From Bacteroidota bacterium (GTDB lineage Bacteria; Bacteroidota; Bacteroidia; Chitinophagales; Chitinophagaceae), in assembly GCA_023386855.1 (NCBI GenBank), contig JAEWIW010000137.1, positions 1 through 7,725 of the forward strand: a stretch of 7,725 nucleotides of DNA, written 5' to 3'. Within the stretch, counting starts at the first letter, position 1. Each line of letters opens with the position of its first letter. The notes under the pieces are model-generated. The model saw only the letters and a program-made list of their open reading frames with translations, had not been told where the DNA came from and made no database searches. The translations under genes were made by a program, and so were the position numbers. Of the stretch, positions 6,348-7,725 are shown piece by piece.

Positions 6348-6821
6348 TCAGGTGGTTTTCCTGTTCCCCGGTTCCAGTGCCGCAAGTTTCTGTCCTTTTT
6401 CATATCCCTCGGCATAATAATAAACCAGCAATCTTGATGGCAAACTTTTTTGAAGTTCAACAATATCCTTAACGGGGATCGTCATCTCGTTTCCATTGCC
6501 AGTATTATCTTTAAATCTCCATTCTTTTACAATTTTACCCTGCTCATCCCTGATGCTGATACTTCTCGATTTCCCGGTTTTACCTGGTTTATTGCATTGG
6601 AGGAACCGGATCGTAAGATGGTCCGTTGATTTAGCAGCAGAAAGATCCAGGCTTTGTAAATTGAAGGGTTCATACAGCGCCTGCTTTACAAGCACTTTAT
6701 TATTCAATGAAATCTCGTAACTGTCACCGCCGGCCAAGGCCCTGTAGCTGACCAGCATTAAGAGGGACATGCATAAAAGCAGGGTCCTGGAAAACATTGA
6801 CCTTAGTTTGTAGGCTTGCAT
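6348..6821 (-). CDS. Exported hypothetical protein with signal peptide
   Basis: A 157-residue protein from the ATG at 6821; a second in-frame ATG at 6797 would shorten it by eight residues and still leave a signal sequence. Residues about 12-25 are hydrophobic (LLLCMSLLMLVSY), followed by the signal-peptidase I motif ALA at 28-30, so the mature protein probably begins GGDSYEISLNN. It has no lipobox: the Cys at 17 lies inside the hydrophobic core. The mature part has beta-rich segments, including LTIRFLQCNK (69-78), a basic GKTGKSRSISIRDEQGKIVKEW stretch (80-101) and MTIPVKDI (113-120), suggesting a small periplasmic or surface beta-sandwich. I recall similar proteins in Bacteroidota as unannotated hypotheticals and cannot give a function. 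The gene is divergent from the histidine-kinase gene and ends at the bidirectional terminator. Confidence 0.8.
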   Translation of the reverse strand: MQAYKLRSMFSRTLLLCMSLLMLVSYRALAGGDSYEISLNNKVLVKQALYEPFNLQSLDLSAAKSTDHLTIRFLQCNKPGKTGKSRSISIRDEQGKIVKEWRFKDNTGNGNEMTIPVKDIVELQKSLPSRLLVYYYAEGYEKGQKLAALEPGNRKTT

Positions 6822-7026
6822 AATAATAGGTTTTTGATGAATGATTTTGTTGCACTACAAATTGAACCAATAGTTTTTCCATTGAAAAATTCCTTTGATG
6901 AACCGACAATTTTTGCTGATCAAATGCAGGCATTGGCATCATTTAATTGTCGTTTTGTTCATCCTTGTTTTGGTACAGTTTGAATAATTTACTGGTGTCT
7001 TCAGCTGTTATGATGTAACTTATGAT
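6822..7026. other. Divergent intergenic region, 205 bases
   Basis: This is the longest gap in the window. Besides the inverted repeat at 6898-6962 it must hold promoters for the two divergent genes. On the plus strand a TTTG at 6954-6957, inside the bulge of that repeat, is followed 16 bases later by TACAGTTTG (6974-6982), one base longer than the TAnnTTTG consensus; this is a weak candidate for the kinase promoter. On the minus strand TCAATTTG (6859-6866, reverse complement) differs from the consensus by one base. Neither is convincing. No tRNA or small ORF of note was seen. Confidence 0.4.
6898..6962. repeat. Long bulged inverted repeat in the divergent intergenic region
   Basis: ATGAACCGACAATT (6898-6911) is mirrored by AATTGTCG (6945-6952) and GTTCAT (6957-6962), with a four-base TTTT bulge (6953-6956) in the right arm, giving 14 paired positions. 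Inside it TGAT (6917-6920) pairs with ATCA (6938-6941), and AATGC (6923-6927) with GCATT (6930-6934), so the whole 65-base stretch can fold as one interrupted hairpin or cruciform. It lies between the exported-protein and kinase start codons, about 65 bases before the latter. Candidate roles are an operator, a leader RNA structure, or the remnant of a small palindromic repeat. Confidence 0.6.
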
Positions 7027-7725
7027 ATGCTTCCTGCTTCAAAATATAAGCTTGATCATGTAGCTTTCTGGCTGGTAACAATCCTATTTTATGCATTCAC
7101 CAGGAAGCATTTACCGGGATTAATCGGGTGGAGTGGTTTTTTACTTGATGTAATTTTTCGAAACGGTCTTCTTGCAATGATTTGTTACCTGAATATTTAT
7201 TTCCTTTTTGAAAGACTTTTCAAATCGGAAAAGTACCTGTTATATGGTTTATCTGTTGTTGTATTGCTTTTTTCGTACACTGCCATTCAAAATGCCTGGG
7301 ATGGATTTGTCAGGAGTTTGTCGAATGATAATGCAACCGGTGCGGACCTTTACCATGCTTATTATAATTTTTCAATCGGGGTCTTTTACCTCGCTTTTTC
7401 CCTTGCACTCATATTGAGTAAAAGGTGGTTCCGACAGCAGGTATTGTTACAAAAAATATCAAATGAAAAATTGCAGGCTGAATTACAATATTTGAAAGCA
7501 CAGTTGAATCCTCATTTTCTTTTTAATTGCATCAACACCATTTATTTTCAAATTGATCCTGGCAATGCGCAGGCCAGGGAATCCCTGGAAAAATTTGCAT
7601 CACTACTCCGCTACCAGCTTTATGAATGCAATGAGGATACCATCCCGATTGAAAAGGAAACTGGTTATATTGAAAGTTATGTGGACCTGCAACGTTTACG
7701 TAAAAACCTTAATAACCAGATAAGC
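7027..7725 (+). CDS. LytS/YehU-family membrane sensor histidine kinase, 5' part (3' end outside window)
   Basis: The frame is open for 233 codons from the ATG at 7027, the first ATG after an in-frame stop at 6985, to the window end. About four hydrophobic helices lie at residues 11-23, 35-61, 69-88 and 113-131. A charged amphipathic coil follows (SKRWFRQQVLLQKISNEKLQ, 131-150), then AELQYLKAQLNPHFLFNCIN (151-170). QLNPHFLFN is the signature of the His_kinase (PF06580) family, with H163 as the phosphorylated histidine. Downstream, LLRYQLYE (193-200), IPIEKE (206-211) and YVDLQRLR (218-225) continue the family pattern. The ATP-binding HATPase domain is cut off by the window edge. Such kinases usually pair with a LytTR response regulator encoded immediately downstream; that gene would be outside. 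The ligand sensed is unknown. No good Shine-Dalgarno sequence is visible. Confidence 0.93.
   Translation, partial: MLPASKYKLDHVAFWLVTILFYAFTRKHLPGLIGWSGFLLDVIFRNGLLAMICYLNIYFLFERLFKSEKYLLYGLSVVVLLFSYTAIQNAWDGFVRSLSNDNATGADLYHAYYNFSIGVFYLAFSLALILSKRWFRQQVLLQKISNEKLQAELQYLKAQLNPHFLFNCINTIYFQIDPGNAQARESLEKFASLLRYQLYECNEDTIPIEKETGYIESYVDLQRLRKNLNNQIS

Noticed and set aside
6724..6942. 72-codon minus-strand frame overlapping the start of the exported protein
   Set aside because: It overlaps the signal-peptide region of the better supported gene in another frame and runs through the inverted repeat; no motif is visible.
7208..7417. 69-codon plus-strand frame near the right end
   Set aside because: It lies out of frame inside the histidine-kinase gene, which carries the QLNPHFLFN signature.

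Overview
The window looks like chromosomal DNA from a Bacteroidota bacterium, most likely near the Chitinophagaceae. The signs are an AT-leaning composition, start codons with no strong Shine-Dalgarno sequence, several small conserved hypothetical proteins that I associate with this phylum, and a LytS/YehU-type histidine kinase of the sort that is abundant there. No rRNA, tRNA, insertion sequence, phage gene or CRISPR array was seen. The assignment comes from protein style, not from a marker gene.

Layout. Bases 2-535 (+) hold the 3' part of a gene for an HExxH protein, cut by the window edge. An ABC-F ATPase follows (655-2271, +), then a 53-residue two-helix membrane protein (2327-2488, +) and a complete DUF4256 protein (2506-3069, +). 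From 3147 to 5844 the genes run on the minus strand. Read 5'->3' they are a sphingosine-1-phosphate-lyase-like PLP enzyme, an MpaB/latex-clearing-protein-like (DUF2236) oxygenase 18 bases later (12 if a GTG start is used), an AT-rich hairpin, and a small three-helix membrane protein. A DUF1330 protein (5973-6263, +) converges on an exported hypothetical protein (6348-6821, -) across a perfect 12-bp stem that should terminate transcription both ways. The last gene (7027-7725, +) runs off the end. It is a membrane histidine kinase with no stop codon inside the window.

How the genes may work together. The only clear functional pairing is the PLP lyase with the DUF2236 oxygenase. They are co-directional and nearly abutting, so probably co-transcribed. 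A lyase that splits a phosphorylated long-chain base into a fatty aldehyde and phosphoethanolamine, next to a haem oxygenase family known to cleave long hydrophobic chains, suggests a lipid-breakdown or remodelling module. That is inference; the substrate is not shown by the sequence. The other genes look like ordinary single-gene units.

No stretch longer than 300 bases lacks a gene. The longest gap, 6822-7026, contains a long bulged inverted repeat between two divergent genes and is the most structured non-coding part of the window.
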